A DNA stretch of 64,000 nucleotides from Variovorax sp. (GTDB lineage: Bacteria; Pseudomonadota; Gammaproteobacteria; Burkholderiales; Burkholderiaceae_C). This document shows, one piece after another, positions 44,772 to 53,627 of this stretch. The notes beneath the pieces are model-generated. The model was not told where the DNA came from and made no database searches. It saw nothing but the letters and a program-made list of their open reading frames with translations. The first letter of the stretch is position 1, and each line of letters opens with the position of its first letter. The stretch covers positions 1 through 64,000 of the forward strand of contig JAGIAI010000005.1 of the NCBI GenBank assembly GCA_017744935.1, written 5' to 3'. The position numbers were made by a program, and so were the translations under genes.

Positions 44772-45083
44772 CCGGCATCCCGCCGGGATGTGCCATCGAC
44801 ACGATCCGCTCCCGCCGCGCGCAGGCAAGGCTGCATGGCCAGAACAGCTATCTCGCGCTCTTCGAGCCGCCGCTTATGCCGACGGCCTGGTCGATGCATC
44901 GCGCGCGAAGTCTCCGTACTTCATGCCCGCCACGCCGGTCGCCTTCGGCACCGAGCATGACGAGGCCTGCGCGCGGTCGGGCTGGACGATCTCGCGATCT
45001 CCGACGTGATCCACGGCGCGGCGTTCTTCAACTGGGCCAACCGGCTGATGCTTTCGCTCGGCGAGCCGGCGTCGAAGGCTTGA
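44765..45083 (+). pseudogene. Remnant of a carboxymuconolactone decarboxylase/AhpD-family protein
   Basis: Three frames give consecutive pieces: LTGIPPG...IRSRRAQARLHGQNSYLALFEP, then AKSPYFMPATPVAFGTEHDEA, then DLAISDVIHGAAFFNWANRLMLSLGEP ending in TGA at 45081-45083. The last piece is the typical end of AhpD-like proteins. At least two frameshifts and an internal loss are needed to explain it. It sits in the same decay island as the OsmC remnant, also a peroxide-related family. Confidence 0.65.
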
Positions 45084-45323
45084 GGGCTCGCCGGTCTACG
45101 CCAGGCAGGCCCCGTCGCGCCGAAGCGCTTCGCGAAAGCCCCTCCGTGCTGATCGCGCGTTCCGTGGCGCAGGCGTTCGTCGCTTGCGTGAGGGCCGCAT
45201 TCAAGGCGTCGAGAACAACACAGAGGTGACCCGGCCGCACCTTGCACACCGACGTAGCCGTCGCTACGATCACCCCCGCTCGCCCTCGGGCCCTCGGCCA
45301 CACTAACGAACAGGAGCGCCACG

Positions 45324-46076
45324 ATGAAGTCTCGCGTCATCCGCCGTTCGGCAGTCTGGCGAACGGTCGGAGTTGCAGCAGCGATCGCCTGGGCCTGCGC
45401 CGGCCCGCCCGCGCTGGCGCAGACGGGCGCGACGCCATCCTTCAAGGAAGTCGATTCGATGGAGGCCCGCGTCCAGGGCTGCGTGACCTGCCACGGCCAG
45501 AGCGGCCAGGGCACTGAAAACGGCTACTTCCCGCGCATCGCCGGCAAGCCTGCAGGCTATCTGTACAACCAACTCGTGGCCTTTCGTGACGGCACGCGGC
45601 ACTACGCGCCGATGAACTACCTGGTCGCGTATCTGCCGGATGCCTACCTGAAGGAGATCGCCCAGCACTTCGCGAGCCAGCGGCCTCCGTTCGCGCCGGG
45701 TGAAGCGATGAAGGTCGACCCGGAGGCCCTGCGCCGGGGTGCCACGTTGGTAGCGGCCGGGGATTCCGGCAAGGGCATTCCCGCCTGCGTTGCCTGCCAC
45801 GGGGTCGGGCTGACCGGGATGGAGCCGGGCATTCCCGGGCTCGTCGGATTGCGGCCGACCTATGTGGTTGCCCAGCTCACGCGCTGGCGTGTCGGTGAGC
45901 GCCATGCGGCCGAACCCGACTGCATGAAGCGCGTGGCGACGCGCCTGAGCGACGCGGACATGAACGCCGTGGCGGCCTTCCTGTCGCAGCAGGGCGCGCC
46001 CAAGGACCCGTCGCCCGAACCGGCCAACCTCGTCCGCATGCCGCTGGCGTGCGGCAGCCAGCAGGGACGGCCATGA
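45324..46076 (+). CDS. Diheme cytochrome c (c4/c553-like), periplasmic
   Basis: The 250-residue protein has a signal peptide ending near PPALAQT and two haem-binding CxxCH sites: CVTCH at 53-57 and CVACH at 155-159. The spacing of about 100 residues fits a tandem c4-type cytochrome. It would carry electrons in the periplasm to the oxidase encoded downstream. Its stop overlaps the start of the next cytochrome gene by four bases. A 240-bp gap upstream separates it from the decay island; I saw no clear element in that gap. Confidence 0.85.
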   Translation: MKSRVIRRSAVWRTVGVAAAIAWACAGPPALAQTGATPSFKEVDSMEARVQGCVTCHGQSGQGTENGYFPRIAGKPAGYLYNQLVAFRDGTRHYAPMNYLVAYLPDAYLKEIAQHFASQRPPFAPGEAMKVDPEALRRGATLVAAGDSGKGIPACVACHGVGLTGMEPGIPGLVGLRPTYVVAQLTRWRVGERHAAEPDCMKRVATRLSDADMNAVAAFLSQQGAPKDPSPEPANLVRMPLACGSQQGRP

Positions 46077-47365
46077 AGCTGGCATTCCGGATATTCCTCG
46101 CGCTGGTGGTGCTGGCGCTGGCGGGCGCTGCGGTCCTGTGGTGGTTGCGGCCCTCCGCGCTGCCCGAGGCGGGCCGTGCCGCGACGGGTCCGAAGGACGC
46201 AACCACCGAGATCATCAACCGCGGCGAGTATCTCGCGCGCGCCGGCGACTGCGTGGCCTGTCACACGGCGCCGACCGGCAAGCCATTCGCGGGCGGCCGG
46301 GCCATGCCCACGCCCTTCGGCGCGCTCTTCGTGCCCAACATCACGCCTGATGACGAGACCGGCATCGGTCGTTGGACCCCCGACGACTTCTACCGGATGA
46401 TGCACACCGGCGTATCGAAGGACGGCACGCTGCTCTATCCGGCGATGCCCTTTGCCTCCTACACCAAGGTCACACGCGCGGACAGCGACGCCATCTTTGC
46501 CTACCTGATGTCGGTCACGCCGGTGCGCCAGCAGAACCGGCCGCACGAGCTCAAGTTCCCGTTCAACAACCGCGACCTGCTGATCGGATGGCGCACGCTC
46601 TATTTCAAGGAAGGCGAGTTCGTCCCCGATCCGAAGCAGAGCGCCGAATGGAACCGCGGTGCGTACCTCGTGCAGGGGCTCGGCCATTGCGCGATGTGCC
46701 ACACGGCGATCAACGCACTGGGCGGATCGAGCGAATCGAAGGCCTTCGAGGGCGGCATGATCCCGAACCAGAACTGGTATGCGCCGTCGCTCACCTCCAA
46801 CCGCGAAGCGGGCCTCGGCAACTGGGAAATCCAGGAGATCGCCGACCTGTTGCAGGTTGGCGTGTCGCATCGCGGCACCACCTACGGGCCGATGGCGGAG
46901 GTGGTCTACAACAGCCTCCAGTACCTCAGCGACGAGGATGTCCGTGCCATGGCGGTCTATCTCAAGGCCTTGCCGCAGCGTGACGCCGAACCGCCGCCGA
47001 CAAGCCAGGCCCGCCTCGTGAGCCCCAACGTGATGGAGACGGGCCGCAAGATCTACAGCACGCAGTGCGCGATGTGCCATGGCGAAGAGGGCAAGGGGCA
47101 TCCGCCGTCGTTCCCGCCGTTGGCGGGCAACCAATCCATCACGATGGCGTCGCCCGTCAACTCGATCCGCATGGTGCTCAATGGCGGCTATGCGCCAGGC
47201 ACACAGAAGAACCCGCGCCCGCACGGCATGCCTCCCTTCAGCCACATCCTCGACGACGACGAAGTCGCGGCCGTAGTGACCTACATCCGCGTGGCATGGG
47301 AGAACAGCGGCACGCCGGTCGACGCATCCCAGATCAGCGAACTTCGCAAGCTGCTGCCCGAGTGA
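46073..47365 (+). CDS. Membrane-anchored triheme cytochrome c
   Basis: The 430-residue protein has an N-terminal signal anchor (FRIFLALVVLALAGAAVLWWL) and three CxxCH sites: CVACH at 60-64, CAMCH near 206 and CAMCH near 335. This is the layout of the cytochrome subunit of alcohol, gluconate or aldehyde dehydrogenases (AdhB-like). No dehydrogenase subunit is encoded next to it; the oxidase subunits follow, so it may serve as an electron donor to the oxidase. Confidence 0.85.
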   Translation: MKLAFRIFLALVVLALAGAAVLWWLRPSALPEAGRAATGPKDATTEIINRGEYLARAGDCVACHTAPTGKPFAGGRAMPTPFGALFVPNITPDDETGIGRWTPDDFYRMMHTGVSKDGTLLYPAMPFASYTKVTRADSDAIFAYLMSVTPVRQQNRPHELKFPFNNRDLLIGWRTLYFKEGEFVPDPKQSAEWNRGAYLVQGLGHCAMCHTAINALGGSSESKAFEGGMIPNQNWYAPSLTSNREAGLGNWEIQEIADLLQVGVSHRGTTYGPMAEVVYNSLQYLSDEDVRAMAVYLKALPQRDAEPPPTSQARLVSPNVMETGRKIYSTQCAMCHGEEGKGHPPSFPPLAGNQSITMASPVNSIRMVLNGGYAPGTQKNPRPHGMPPFSHILDDDEVAAVVTYIRVAWENSGTPVDASQISELRKLLPE

Positions 47366-47377
47366 GGAAGCCAAGCC

Positions 47378-47542
47378 ATGTCCAGCATCGATGAACAAGA
47401 GGAAGACCGCCGCGTGGACGACATCGTGCGCCGGGGGCCGATGGGTGCATTCGCGGTTGCGGGCATCGCGACCGCCATCGTCGTGGCGATCTACTTCATC
47501 TTCTATTTCGCGGTGTACCTGCCGCGCGGTGCCGTTCAATGA
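47378..47542 (+). CDS. 54-residue single-helix subunit of the terminal oxidase
   Basis: The ORF encodes MSSIDEQEEDRRVDDIVRRG followed by one hydrophobic helix (GAFAVAGIATAIVVAIYFI...) and a short basic end. A small one-helix protein just before the CuA subunit is the pattern of the subunit IIa found with ba3-type oxidases. Its stop overlaps the next start by four bases (ATGA), so it is co-translated with subunit II. It is too short for most ORF calls. Confidence 0.75.
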   Translation: MSSIDEQEEDRRVDDIVRRGPMGAFAVAGIATAIVVAIYFIFYFAVYLPRGAVQ

Positions 47543-48105
47543 GCGCCACCATGCCTTCGCATGATTCCGAGGCGATTGCCGTCGCGGCCGAGCGCCGCTG
47601 GACGTGGATCGTCGGCGCGATCATCGCGGTGCTGATGCTCATGATGGTCGTCACCGGCCTGCACTGGGCCTCGATGCCGCCTTCGCGCGTCGAGACGGTG
47701 GATGTGAAGACGCTCCATCTGCGGGGCGAGTTTGTCGAACGCAATCTGGGCACGGCCATCGAAGCGGGCGACAAGGTGGTCGTCCGCCTCATCGCGCAGC
47801 AGTATTCGTTCGAGCCGCAATGCATCGTGGTCCCGGCCGACACGCCCGTGACCTTTCGCGCGACGGCGACGGATGCCATTCACGGATTCATCATCGGCCG
47901 CACCAACGCCAACACGATGGTCGTGCCGGGCTTCGTGGCGACCTTCACGACCTCGTTCAACCGCACCGGCGAGCAGTTGATGCCGTGCCACGAGTACTGC
48001 GGCACCGGGCACGAGGCCATGTGGGCACGGGTGCAGGTGCTGCCTCGCGACGAGTTCATGGCCAAGGCCCGGCCGGGTGAAAGGCTCAGTTGTGTTGCAC
48101 GCTAG
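47539..48105 (+). CDS. Cytochrome c oxidase subunit II (CuA), ba3 type
   Basis: The 188-residue protein has one N-terminal transmembrane helix (WIVGAIIAVLMLMMVVTG) and a periplasmic cupredoxin domain. All CuA ligands are present: H115, C150, E152, C154, H158 and M161 in CHEYCGTGHEAM. The single helix and short length fit the ba3/B-type family and not the two-helix aa3 type. It takes electrons from cytochrome c and passes them to subunit I. Confidence 0.9.
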   Translation: MSATMPSHDSEAIAVAAERRWTWIVGAIIAVLMLMMVVTGLHWASMPPSRVETVDVKTLHLRGEFVERNLGTAIEAGDKVVVRLIAQQYSFEPQCIVVPADTPVTFRATATDAIHGFIIGRTNANTMVVPGFVATFTTSFNRTGEQLMPCHEYCGTGHEAMWARVQVLPRDEFMAKARPGERLSCVAR

Positions 48106-49714
48106 AAAACTCATCCTGGCCCACTTCTGGGTGGCCTTCGTCGCCTTTCTGGGCGCGCTGGTGCTGGGTGCGTGGCAGATGTACATCCGCAGCCCGCTTT
48201 CGACGTGGATCAACAACCCCGAGCACTACTACCGGTCCGTCACTGCCCACGGCACGGTCATGGCCTACGTGCTGCCCACGCTGGTCGCGATGGGCTTCGG
48301 CTATGCGATCTCCGAACTCGCGCTGAAGAAGCCACTGATCGGCCTGCGCTGGGCATGGGCCGGGTTCTGGCTGGTGATCGTCGGCACCGCGATGGCAGCG
48401 GTGACGATGGCATTGGGCAAGGCCTCGGTGCTCTACACCTTCTATCCGCCAATGCTCGCGAGCCCGTCCTACTACTTCGGCGTGGTGCTGGTCGTCGTGG
48501 GCTCGTGGATCTGGGTCGCGCTCATGTCCATCAACCTGCACGCCTGGAAGAAGGAGAACCCGGGCGAGCCCGTCCCGCTGGCGATGTTCGGCAACGTGGC
48601 CGGTGCGTACCTGTGGGCATGGACGTCGCTCGGCGCGGCGATCGAGGTGCTGGTGCTGATCCTGCCGGCATCTCTCGGGCTCACCGACACGATCAACGCT
48701 GGCCTGGCGCGCGTGTTCTTCTCGTGGACGCTGCATGCCATTGTCTACTTCTGGCTGATGCCTTCGTACATCGCGTTCTACACGATCGTGCCGCGCGCGA
48801 TCGGAGGCAGGCTCTACAGCGACACGATGGGCCGCGTGGCCTTCGTGCTGTTCCTCGTGTTCTCGATGCCGATCGGCATCCATCACCTCTTCGCGGACCC
48901 GCAGGTGGGCGCGGGCTTCAAGTTCGTGCATGCGGTGATGACCGCGATGGTGTCGGTGCCGACGCTGCTCACGGTCTTCACCATCGTGGCGTCGGTCGAG
49001 ATCGCCGGCCGGCTGCGCGGCGGCCGGGGCACCTTCGGCTGGCTCAAGACGCTGCCGTGGGACAACCCGATGATGCTGGCGGTGACGTTCTCCTTCATCA
49101 TGCTCGGCTTCGGCGGTGCGGGCGGCATCATCAACATGAGCTACCAGCTCAACGAGACGATCCACAACACGCAGTGGGTCACGGGCCATTTCCACCTGAT
49201 CTTCGCCGGCGCGATCGTGCTGATGTATTTCATGATCGCCTACGAGCTGTGGCCGCAGCTCACCGGCTGCGCGCCGCTGTCGCCGGCGCTCATCAAGACC
49301 CAGATCTGGCTGTGGTTCGTCGGCATGCTGGTGCTGTCGATGCCGTGGCACCTCGTCGGCCTGCTCGGCATGCCGCGGCGCATGGCCTACTACGACTACA
49401 CGCATCCCGACCTGCAGCCGCAGGCTTGGACGGTCACCATGTCGGCGATCGGCGGGTTCATCCTGCTCGCGTCGGGCATCCTGCTGGTGTACACGCTTGC
49501 CACCGCGCGCAAGAAGGAAGGCGCGGTCGTGGCGCCTTTCACCTTCAGCCGCACCGCGCACCCGGTGGCGCACACGCCGGTGGCGTTGAACGGCTTCGGC
49601 CTCTGGCTCGCGATGATGATCGGCCTCACGATCGTCAACTACGGCTATCCGATCGTGCAGCTGGCTTCGGTCAGGGAAGCCTCCGTGCCGGTCATACCCA
49701 TCGGGAGCCGGTGA
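48077..49714 (+). CDS. Cytochrome c oxidase subunit I, ba3-type haem-copper oxidase
   Basis: The 545-residue protein has about 12-13 transmembrane helices. Visible ligands are the low-spin haem His in VTAHGTVMAY, the CuB His with cross-linked Tyr in LHAIVYFWLMP, the CuB pair in GIHHLFADP, and the haem His pair in VTGHFHLIFAG. It reduces oxygen and pumps protons. The GTG at 48077 overlaps subunit II by 29 bases; the GTG at 48092 is an alternative start. It lacks the classical K-channel Lys pattern of aa3 oxidases as far as I can see. Confidence 0.9.
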   Translation: MKGSVVLHARKLILAHFWVAFVAFLGALVLGAWQMYIRSPLSTWINNPEHYYRSVTAHGTVMAYVLPTLVAMGFGYAISELALKKPLIGLRWAWAGFWLVIVGTAMAAVTMALGKASVLYTFYPPMLASPSYYFGVVLVVVGSWIWVALMSINLHAWKKENPGEPVPLAMFGNVAGAYLWAWTSLGAAIEVLVLILPASLGLTDTINAGLARVFFSWTLHAIVYFWLMPSYIAFYTIVPRAIGGRLYSDTMGRVAFVLFLVFSMPIGIHHLFADPQVGAGFKFVHAVMTAMVSVPTLLTVFTIVASVEIAGRLRGGRGTFGWLKTLPWDNPMMLAVTFSFIMLGFGGAGGIINMSYQLNETIHNTQWVTGHFHLIFAGAIVLMYFMIAYELWPQLTGCAPLSPALIKTQIWLWFVGMLVLSMPWHLVGLLGMPRRMAYYDYTHPDLQPQAWTVTMSAIGGFILLASGILLVYTLATARKKEGAVVAPFTFSRTAHPVAHTPVALNGFGLWLAMMIGLTIVNYGYPIVQLASVREASVPVIPIGSR

Positions 49715-50520
49715 TGAAAGTCCATGGCGTGCCGGGTTGGAGCAACCCCTGGTTCCGCAAGAGCGTGATCTGGCTCATCGTCCTGACCGTGGGCGCTTTC
49801 CTGGTGGGCTTCGTGCTGCTGCCTTCCGTGCACAGCGACTTCAGCGCGAAGGGGCTCTGGGCGAGCATCTGCCGCGCAGCGGGGGTGCCCAGCGACTGGT
49901 CTTTCGGCGCTCCGCCGCGCGAAGCTGCCACCGCAACGGACGTGGTGCTCGACCGTGCGATGGGCAAGGAAGGCTCGCGGCAGGCCATCGGCCGCGGCGC
50001 GACGCTGGCGCTGAACTGCACCATGTGCCACGGCGCGCAGGGGATGAGCACGTCCGACGCGCCCAATCTCGCCGGCCAGTACCCGGAGGTGATCATCAAG
50101 CAACTGATGGACTACCGCGGCGGCAAGCGGAGCAGTCCCATCATGGTCGCGCTCGCCAGCAATCTGTCGGATGCGGACATCGCCGACTTGGCGGCCTACT
50201 ACGCCTATCTGCCGAAGGCACGGACCTCGCCGACCACCTACGACGAGGCGCTGCCGGCGCTGGTGAGAGTCGGCGCGCCGCTGCGCAACATCGCGCCCTG
50301 TGTCTCGTGTCATGGTGGCATCGACCAGAAGTTCGGCGCACCATGGCTGGAGGGCATGCCCAAGCTCTACCTCGAGCAGCAGCTCAAGGCGTTCCGGTCG
50401 GGCCAGCGCGGCAATGACTCCGAAGCGCAGATGCGCAATGTGGCCCGCACGATGACCGATCAGGAAATCGAGGAGGTGTCGGTGTTCTATGCGCGAAAGG
50501 CCGGCACGCCTACGGAATGA
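49714..50520 (+). CDS. Membrane-anchored diheme cytochrome c (c4-like)
   Basis: The 268-residue protein begins with a hydrophobic anchor (SVIWLIVLTVGAFLVGFVLL) and has two haem sites, CTMCH at 102-106 and CVSCH near 200. Segments such as NLAGQYPEVIIKQLMDYRGGKRSSPIM are typical of c4 cytochromes. Its ATG shares one base with the subunit I stop (TGATG). It is the third cytochrome c of the cluster and a plausible direct donor to CuA. Confidence 0.88.
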   Translation: MKVHGVPGWSNPWFRKSVIWLIVLTVGAFLVGFVLLPSVHSDFSAKGLWASICRAAGVPSDWSFGAPPREAATATDVVLDRAMGKEGSRQAIGRGATLALNCTMCHGAQGMSTSDAPNLAGQYPEVIIKQLMDYRGGKRSSPIMVALASNLSDADIADLAAYYAYLPKARTSPTTYDEALPALVRVGAPLRNIAPCVSCHGGIDQKFGAPWLEGMPKLYLEQQLKAFRSGQRGNDSEAQMRNVARTMTDQEIEEVSVFYARKAGTPTE

Positions 50521-50891
50521 CCGCGCGGCCATCGGACGCGAACTCGAAGGACTTCAGCATGGCACTCGAACACGCAGCCCCGGGCGAACCCCGCGATGTC
50601 CGTCCCTTCGGCCCGGCACTTGCCGATCAGAAGACGCAGGCGATCTTCAAGTCAAGTCAACTCGAAGTCATGCGCCTGGTGCTGCGCGCCGGCCGGAAGC
50701 TGCCACCGCACAAGGTGGCGGGCGAGATCACCATCCATTGCATCGAGGGAACGATGATCGTCGGCCTCGAGAGTGGCGCCCGAAGACTCGAAGCAGGCCA
50801 GATCCTGTTTCTCCAGGGCGATGAGATGCACGATGTCTCTGCCGAATCGGACGCGTCGGCGCTGGTGACGATCGTGTTGCGCGAGGGCTGA
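50517..50891 (+). CDS. Cupin-domain protein
   Basis: The 124-residue protein contains a small beta-barrel with PPHKVAGEITIHCIEGTMIVGLE and GDEMHDVSAESDA, matching cupin motifs 1 and 2 with His residues at metal-ligand positions. It is probably a small metal-binding protein. The start at 50517 overlaps the cytochrome stop by four bases; 50559 is an alternative. Its place at the end of the oxidase operon is common among such clusters, but its role is unknown. Confidence 0.75.
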   Translation: MTARPSDANSKDFSMALEHAAPGEPRDVRPFGPALADQKTQAIFKSSQLEVMRLVLRAGRKLPPHKVAGEITIHCIEGTMIVGLESGARRLEAGQILFLQGDEMHDVSAESDASALVTIVLREG

Positions 50892-51012
50892 CCCCGCCCG
50901 GTGGCAGCTCATAGATTTGAGTGATGCCCGAATTCCCCGAATCCATTGGACGGAAACAGGCCAAGCGCCGAAAGTTGCCGCATCGAAAACGCGCCGGCGA
51001 CGGAGACGGACG

Positions 51013-51282
51013 ATGAAAGAGCACATCGAATCGCATTGGTTTGCACGGTTTCCCGAAGACCTGGCGTGGGACATCTTCACGCTCGACTGCATTCTGGTGG
51101 TGACGCTCGCAATGGGCATTGCCGGCGTCGCGGCAATCAGCGAAAGGTTCGCACAGTTCGTCATGGAGTCGCAAGGCTGGCTGTGGAGCACCGCCCTCAC
51201 GCTCGCGGTCGTCGCGATCGTGTGCTTCCTGCGCGTGGTGATGGACGATCTTTTCACGCATAGGTTGCCGCGCAGGCGTTGA
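51013..51282 (+). CDS. Small two-helix membrane protein, unknown function
   Basis: The 89-residue product has two hydrophobic helices (ILVVTLAMGIAGVAAI and STALTLAVVAIVCFLRVV) and a basic end (HRLPRRR). The ATG at 51013 follows GGAGACGGACG. The upstream extension of the open frame is not supported. I do not recognise it; it may belong with the oxidase cluster, though 121 bp lie between. Confidence 0.6.
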   Translation: MKEHIESHWFARFPEDLAWDIFTLDCILVVTLAMGIAGVAAISERFAQFVMESQGWLWSTALTLAVVAIVCFLRVVMDDLFTHRLPRRR

Positions 51283-51291
51283 CATTTCTGC

Positions 51292-52194
51292 TCAGCGATC
51301 ACCGGGCCTGCTCACCGTCTCGAGGCAGTGCGCAAAGTACTCGGCTGCGGGCGTGAGCGGCACGTCTGCGCGAGTGAGGATCAGCAGCTCGATGTCACTG
51401 GGGCTGAAGATTCCGTCCCGTATCGCCACGACGCCGGCCGCATCGCTGTGACCCAGCACCGGCGCGGGGACGATGCTCACCGCATCGGTGCTGCGCAGCA
51501 GGGCCATGGTCGACGCCGCCTCGCACACCGCCACATGCGTCGGCGGCGCGACGCCGGCAAGGCTGAACATGGCTTCCACGCGCGGCTGCTGGCCGTTGCC
51601 GACAGGCTGCGTCAGCACCCATTCGCATGCGGCCAGGGCGCGTGCGGTGGGCCGCTCCAGCAGCGGATGCCCTTCGCGCACGATGATGCTTTGCGGTGCC
51701 TGGAAGACCCGCCGGATGCGGAACTCATCGCCCTGCAGTTCGCCGACATCGGCCGCGACCGCCGCGATGTCCAGCGTGCCTTCGCGCAGGCGCGGCAGCA
51801 CGCGCGTCATCAGCCCTTCGATCACCTGTAGCTGCACATTCCGATAGCGCTGGCGAAACCAGCCGAAGGCCCGTCCCAGGCCGGTTGAAGTGAGGAATGG
51901 CGTGATGCCCACGCGCAGCGTGCCGAAGTCCTCGCCGATTGCCTGCCGAAGCTCCTCGCGCGCCAGCGCGGTCTGCCGCGTGATCACGCGCGCGCGTTCG
52001 AGAAGCCGCTTTCCCGCCGCGGTCAGTGCGATGCCGCGCGACTGGCGCACCAGCAGCGGCAGGCCGGCCTCTTCTTCCAGAAGACGCATGGACTTGGTCA
52101 CCGCCGCTTGCGAGAGATTCAGCGCGCGCGCAGCGGCTCGGATGCTGCCGTGATCCACCACGGCGACGAGACATTCGAACTGGCCCAGCTTCAT
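51292..52194 (-). CDS. LysR-family transcriptional regulator
   Basis: The 300-residue protein has the LysR helix-turn-helix (SIRAAARALNLSQAAVTKSMRLLEEEAGLPLLVRQSRGIALTAAGK region) and a substrate domain (GTLRVGITPFLTSTGLGRAF). It is divergent from the M20 amidohydrolase gene, with a 231-bp gap holding a CAACC-GTT-GGTTG dyad at 52203-52215 close to its own start. Such an arrangement suggests autorepression and activation of the catabolic genes at 52426-58024. Confidence 0.88.
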   Translation of the reverse strand: MKLGQFECLVAVVDHGSIRAAARALNLSQAAVTKSMRLLEEEAGLPLLVRQSRGIALTAAGKRLLERARVITRQTALAREELRQAIGEDFGTLRVGITPFLTSTGLGRAFGWFRQRYRNVQLQVIEGLMTRVLPRLREGTLDIAAVAADVGELQGDEFRIRRVFQAPQSIIVREGHPLLERPTARALAACEWVLTQPVGNGQQPRVEAMFSLAGVAPPTHVAVCEAASTMALLRSTDAVSIVPAPVLGHSDAAGVVAIRDGIFSPSDIELLILTRADVPLTPAAEYFAHCLETVSRPGDR

Positions 52195-52202
52195 TGAAGG
52201 GA

Positions 52203-52215
52203 CAACCGTTGGTTG
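52203..52215. promoter_or_regulatory. Short dyad near the LysR start, candidate LysR box
   Basis: CAACC and GGTTG flank GTT, nine bases before the LysR start codon at 52194. The position fits an autoregulatory site, but the dyad is short. Confidence 0.4.
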
Positions 52216-52425
52216 TTGATGGAGGGAAGAAGGGAGGAAATTGTGCAGTCATCGCGTCGTCAAGAGCTTTCGAATAGGGAATACCCCAAGCCACGACTTC
52301 CATCGAATCGCAAACCGGCCCAAGCAGGGAGACGACCAGAAGTGTTCATGAATCGAATTTGTTGCCTTCTGGTTTTCTGCTCGCCTGCATAGCATCGACG
52401 CCCGTCACCGACTGAATCCATCCCG

Positions 52426-53610
52426 ATGTCCCCCGCCCTCCTACTCGAACGCATGCACACGCAGGCCCCGGAATTCGTGGCCTTGCGACGCGACATTCAC
52501 CGCCATCCCGAACTCGGTCTTTCCGAACACCGAACCTCTGCATTGATCGCCGAGCGCCTCGAAGCGTGGGGTTATGAAGTGCATCGCGGCCTCGCCACCA
52601 CCGGTGTCGTCGGCACCTTGCGGCGCGGCTCCGGAAGCCGGCGACTGGGCTTGCGCGCCGACATGGACGCGTTGCCGCTGCAGGAGCAGTCCGGCGTGGA
52701 CTGGGCCAGCGTGCATGACGGCGTCATGCATGCATGCGGCCACGATGGCCATACGGCGATGCTGCTCGCCGCCGCAAGGCAGCTCGCCGAGGAAGGCGAC
52801 TTCGACGGCACGCTGCATCTCATCTTCCAGCCCGCCGAGGAACACCCGGGCGGCGCGAGGCTGATGATCGAGCAGGGCCTCTTCGAGCGCTTCCCGTGCG
52901 ACGCGATCTTCGCGATGCACAACATGCCCGGCGTGGCGCAGGGCACCCTGGTCTTCCGCGAGGGCGCGACCATGGCCTCGTCGGACGATGTGACCATCAC
53001 CGTGCGAGGCACCGGCGGCCACGGCGCGATGCCGCATCTGGCCGCCGATCCCGTGGTGGCCGCCGCAGGCATCGTGATCGCGCTGCAGACCATCGTCGCG
53101 CGCAACATCGATCCGCAGCAGACCGCGATCGTGACCGTGGGATCGATTCACGGCGGCAAGGCCAACAACGTCATCCCGCACGAAGTCACGATGGAGATTG
53201 GCGTGCGCGCGCTCGACGCCACGGTGCGCGACGTGCTCGAACACCGCATCAAGGCGCTCGCCGCCGACCAGGCGCGCAGCTACGGTTGCGAGGCGCAAGT
53301 GCTCTACAAGCGCGACTATCCGGTGCTCGTGAACACGCCAGCCGAAACCGCGTTCGCGCGCAGCGTGGCAATGGAACTCGTCGGCCCCGACCGCGTCGTG
53401 CCGCAAGGCCCCGCCGCCAATGGCAGTGAGGACTTCGCGATCCTGCTGGAGCACTGCCCCGGCAGCTATCTGATGATCGGCAATGGCGACGGCGAGGGCG
53501 GCTGTTCCGTCCACAACCCCGGCTACGACTTCAACGACGGCAACGTGGCCATCGGCGCCGCCTACTGGGTGCTCCTGGCGCGTCGATTCCTTTCTTCATC
53601 CGCAGCCTGA
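52426..53610 (+). CDS. M20D amidohydrolase (hippurate hydrolase/aminoacylase type)
   Basis: The 394-residue protein has M20D motifs: RRDIHRHPELGLSEHRT, RADMDALPLQE, MHACGHDGHTAM with the metal Cys and His, the catalytic PAEEHPGGA, FAMHNMPG, and a late NGSEDFA and VHNPGYDFND. The family removes acyl groups from amino acids (hippurate, N-acetyl amino acids, indole-3-acetyl conjugates). It is the first gene of a plus-strand group with an MFS carrier, amidase, Lrp regulator and cyclodeaminase. Confidence 0.92.
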   Translation: MSPALLLERMHTQAPEFVALRRDIHRHPELGLSEHRTSALIAERLEAWGYEVHRGLATTGVVGTLRRGSGSRRLGLRADMDALPLQEQSGVDWASVHDGVMHACGHDGHTAMLLAAARQLAEEGDFDGTLHLIFQPAEEHPGGARLMIEQGLFERFPCDAIFAMHNMPGVAQGTLVFREGATMASSDDVTITVRGTGGHGAMPHLAADPVVAAAGIVIALQTIVARNIDPQQTAIVTVGSIHGGKANNVIPHEVTMEIGVRALDATVRDVLEHRIKALAADQARSYGCEAQVLYKRDYPVLVNTPAETAFARSVAMELVGPDRVVPQGPAANGSEDFAILLEHCPGSYLMIGNGDGEGGCSVHNPGYDFNDGNVAIGAAYWVLLARRFLSSSAA

Positions 53611-53627
53611 GCCCAAGGACCTCTGCA

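Noticed and set aside
43684..45323. Insertion sequence as the cause of the decay island
   Set aside because: No transposase fragment, terminal inverted repeats or target duplications were seen.
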